Program-made: the position numbers and the translations under genes
Assembly (NCBI RefSeq): GCF_022436705.1
Contig: NZ_JAKUHT010000011.1
Span: 124,001-188,000 of the forward strand
Length of the DNA stretch: 64,000 nt
Direction of reading: 5' to 3'
Source: Nocardioides sp. CFH 31398
GTDB taxonomy: Bacteria > Actinomycetota > Actinomycetes > Propionibacteriales > Nocardioidaceae
The notes under the pieces: model-generated
Database searches by the model: none
Told to the model about the DNA's origin: nothing
Seen by the model: the letters and a program-made list of their open reading frames with translations, nothing else
In this document: positions 61,894 to 64,000 of the stretch, in pieces
Layout: each line of letters opens with the position of its first letter
Numbering within the stretch: position 1 is the stretch's first letter

Positions 61894-62497
61894 GCGGCAC
61901 CACCCGGCGCTCGGTGGTCGCGAGGAGCTTCCTGACCTGCCAGGCGTAGAGGACGCCGGCCCACCAGTACAGGCCGATGCCCCAGACGGCGAAGGCCCAG
62001 CCGAAGACGAGCGCCATCGTGGCGACCACGCCGTCCCCCTCGCCGAGCAGCAGCAGCGGGAAGGCGTAGAGGAGGTTGAACGTCGCCGCCTTGCCGAGGA
62101 AGTGCACCGGCAGCGAGCTGTAGCCCCGGGTGCGCAGGATCGGCACCAGTCCCCACAGGAGCAGGTCGCGCAGCGGCAGGGCGACCGCCACCCACCAGGG
62201 GATCACGTCGCGCAGCGCCAGCCCGATGATCACGGCGAGGATGTAGAGCCGGTCGGCGACCGGGTCGAGGATCTCCCCCACCGTCGAGTACTGCCCGAGC
62301 CGGCGCGCGAGGTAGCCGTCCAGGTAGTCGGTGACGCCCGACAGCATGAGCACCACCAGCGCCCAGCCGTCGGCCTCGGGGCCCAGCACCAGCCAGAGGA
62401 ACAGGGGCAGGGCCGCCAGGCGGAGCATGCTCAGGACGTTCGGCACCGTCCACACGCGTCGCGTGCGGATCGCCTCCTCCCGTCGCTCATCTGGCAC
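61886..62497 (-). CDS. CDP-alcohol phosphatidyltransferase family protein
   Basis: 203 residues. The catalytic signature D-x2-D-G-x2-A-R-x8-G-x3-D-x3-D is complete in DYLDGYLARR...GEILDPVAD, within multiple membrane helices. Position at the head of the cluster matches pgsA2-type genes; the products are phospholipids such as phosphatidylglycerol phosphate or cardiolipin. GTG start with a TAGGGT box 6 nt upstream. Confidence 0.93.
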   Translation of the reverse strand: MPDERREEAIRTRRVWTVPNVLSMLRLAALPLFLWLVLGPEADGWALVVLMLSGVTDYLDGYLARRLGQYSTVGEILDPVADRLYILAVIIGLALRDVIPWWVAVALPLRDLLLWGLVPILRTRGYSSLPVHFLGKAATFNLLYAFPLLLLGEGDGVVATMALVFGWAFAVWGIGLYWWAGVLYAWQVRKLLATTERRVVPRG

Positions 62498-62503
62498 GGC
62501 AGC

Positions 62504-62509
62504 ACCCTA
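62504..62509 (-). promoter_or_regulatory. -10-like box TAGGGT, 6 nt before the start at 62497
   Basis: Minus-strand TAGGGT, leaderless spacing; likely promoter of the whole five-gene envelope operon. Confidence 0.5.
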
Positions 62510-62611
62510 CGGCGCGCCCCTCACGCTGCCGTCCCCGACGTGCGGGACGCCCGCGGGCCCGGCACGCGGCGCACCACGGACGCCGGGGCGACCGGCGCCG
62601 TCCCCACACGT

Positions 62612-62662
62612 GCGCGGACGTGCCGACTCGACCCCCGTCAGCCGCGCAGACCTGCCGACTCG
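62612..62662. repeat. Two 19-bp direct repeats with 32-bp period
   Basis: GCGCGGACGTGCCGACTCG (62612-62630) and GCGCAGACCTGCCGACTCG (62644-62662) match at 17 of 19 positions. The 32-bp period is close to three helical turns, as for regulator sites on one DNA face. They lie in the 265-bp divergent region before the DUF1800 gene. Confidence 0.5.
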
Positions 62663-62749
62663 GCACCATGGACGCCAGACCCCGTGACGGGCGTGTGTCG
62701 CTTGCGGACTTCTTGAGTAAAAACCGCAACACACGACCTTGCGGCGCCC

Positions 62750-62755
62750 TACCTT
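62750..62755 (+). promoter_or_regulatory. -10-like box TACCTT, 7 nt before the start at 62763
   Basis: TACCTT with 7-nt spacing to ATG 62763. Confidence 0.5.
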
Positions 62756-62762
62756 CTCGGGT

Positions 62763-64000
62763 ATGAGCACCATGACCGCCGCCCCCCGCCGACGCACCCT
62801 CCTCGCGGGTGTCGGCGCCGGCACAGCGGCGGCCGCCGCGGGCGCCGTGACCGCGCCGGCGCAGGCGGCCGGGGTGCGCTACACCCCGGCGTCGTTCACC
62901 GGCGTGCAGCTCCTGCCGGAGGCCGAGCGTCACCTCGTCTCCCGGTTCTCCTACGGCGTGACGCCCGCGCTGGCGAACCAGGTCCGCAAGGCCGGTGGCG
63001 CACAGGCGTGGTTCGAGCGCCAGCTCGACCCGTCCGGCGTCGCCGACGGCACGGCCGCCGCGCTCGAGGGCTGGTGGCCGTCCCTGTCGTACGACGCGCC
63101 CAAGCTGTGGGAGCGCAGCCAGGGCACCCTCGAGGGCGGCTGGGAGGTCATGCAGTCCTACCAGCGCTGGCTGCTGATGCGGCGCACCTACTCGCAGCGC
63201 CAGCTCGCCGAGGTCATGACGGAGTTCTGGGAGAACCACTTCAACGTCCCGGTCTTCGGCGACGGTGTCTTCACCTTCCGCAAGAACTACGGCGACACCA
63301 TCCGCGCCCGGGCCCTCGGCACCTTCGAGGACCTCCTGCAGGCGGTCACCGTCCACCCGGCGATGGGCATGTTCCTCGACAACGCGAAGTCGTCGAAGTC
63401 CGCGCCCAACGAGAACCTCGGCCGCGAGCTGCTCGAGCTGCACACCGTCGGCCGCGGGGTCTACGACGAGGACGACGTCAAGAGCTCCGCGCGCATCCTC
63501 ACCGGCTACTGGGTCGACATGTGGCGCACCTGGACGGCGAGCTACCGCCCCGAGGAGCACTGGACCGGCCGCGTGCAGGTCATGGACTTCACCGACGACA
63601 ACCGCGACCCCGACGGCCGCGCCGTCGTCCGCCGCTACCTCAGCTACCTCGCCAAGCACCCCTCCACCGCCGCCCGGGTCGCCCGCAAGCTCGCCGTGAA
63701 GTTCGTGTCCGACACCCCCTCCGAGGCCCTGGTGTCGCAGCTCGCCGACGTGTACCTGCGCAACGGCACCGCGATCGCACCCGTCCTGCGGGCGCTGGTC
63801 GCCAGCGATGAGTTCAAGCGCTCCGCCGGCAAGAAGGTCCGCGACCCGGGTGAGGACCTCGTCGCCACCTACCGCGTCCTGCAGATGAAGGTCGCTCGTC
63901 CGACCGCCTCCGACTCCGCGGTCAACGCGATGCTCTGGCAGGTCTCCAACCTCGGCCAGACCCCGGTGTCGTGGCCGCAGCCCGACGGTCCGCCGCTGAC
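62763..64000 (+). CDS. Tat-exported DUF1800 protein, 3' end outside the window
   Basis: About 412 codons are visible without a stop. The N-terminus has a twin-arginine type signal (RRRTLLAGVGAGTAAAAAGA) ending AQAAG. The DUF1800 features are present: AERHLVSRFSYGVTP, LMTEFWENHFNV-type segment (AEVMTEFWENHFNVPVF), NENLGRELLELHTVGRG and YDEDDV. DUF1800 genes are usually followed by a DUF1501 partner, which would lie just outside. Function unknown; the protein is exported folded. Confidence 0.88.
   Translation, partial: MSTMTAAPRRRTLLAGVGAGTAAAAAGAVTAPAQAAGVRYTPASFTGVQLLPEAERHLVSRFSYGVTPALANQVRKAGGAQAWFERQLDPSGVADGTAAALEGWWPSLSYDAPKLWERSQGTLEGGWEVMQSYQRWLLMRRTYSQRQLAEVMTEFWENHFNVPVFGDGVFTFRKNYGDTIRARALGTFEDLLQAVTVHPAMGMFLDNAKSSKSAPNENLGRELLELHTVGRGVYDEDDVKSSARILTGYWVDMWRTWTASYRPEEHWTGRVQVMDFTDDNRDPDGRAVVRRYLSYLAKHPSTAARVARKLAVKFVSDTPSEALVSQLADVYLRNGTAIAPVLRALVASDEFKRSAGKKVRDPGEDLVATYRVLQMKVARPTASDSAVNAMLWQVSNLGQTPVSWPQPDGPPL

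Overview
The window is very GC-rich and densely packed, with GTG and TTG starts, GTGA/ATGA stop-start overlaps and GC-biased third codon positions. It is an actinobacterial chromosome. The right-hand block (gcvP, a MerR regulator, a bifunctional nuclease, a second MerR regulator, an FHA protein, gcvH, two DUF881 proteins around a small basic protein, and a CDP-alcohol phosphatidyltransferase) follows the order I recall for Mycobacterium tuberculosis Rv1832 to Rv1822. DUF222-HNH endonucleases, DinB proteins and the overall style suggest a Nocardioidaceae-like organism. That placement is an inference, not a database result.

Region by region. 1-1763: end of an MFS transporter and a PaaI-type thioesterase. 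1792-9587: a peptide ABC importer operon (binding protein, two permeases, fused double ATPase) with a cytoplasmic gamma-glutamyltransferase-like enzyme inside it and a GntR/FCD regulator at the end; a TGTATACA palindrome sits at the promoter. 9653-13495: a pterin dehydratase/VOC fusion, a small secreted protein, GrpB and YbaK proteins, and an HNH endonuclease with a consensus LexA/SOS box. 13525-16084: a less GC-rich accessory patch with palindromes, gene remnants, a LOG-NUDIX fusion and a divergent TetR regulator over a 19-bp palindrome. 16085-30600: a secreted subtilase, a paralogue of the small secreted protein, an MFS pump, a TlpA lipoprotein, several acetyltransferases, a pentapeptide/DinB protein, an MccF-like S66 peptidase, and a VapBC pair whose toxin runs into a G/C homopolymer tract that looks like a sequence error.

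30940-53349 is mostly housekeeping: adenosine deaminase, CinA, an SGNH hydrolase, an AAA ATPase, formaldehyde dehydrogenase, an M50-like protein, aldo/keto reductase, a cyclophilin lipoprotein, flavin reductase, PepN, FdhD, SbcD-SbcC, a TldD/TldE pair, a CYTH-CHAD protein and a class C beta-lactamase-like hydrolase. 53379-62497 is the glycine-cleavage/envelope cluster, including a glycine riboswitch in front of gcvP. The window ends inside a Tat-exported DUF1800 protein.

A general signal runs through the window. At least 22 starts have a TANNNT hexamer 6 to 8 nt (once 10 nt) before the start codon, with no Shine-Dalgarno sequence. This is the arrangement expected for leaderless mRNAs, and it helped choose starts. 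I saw no tRNA, rRNA, CRISPR array or intact insertion sequence.
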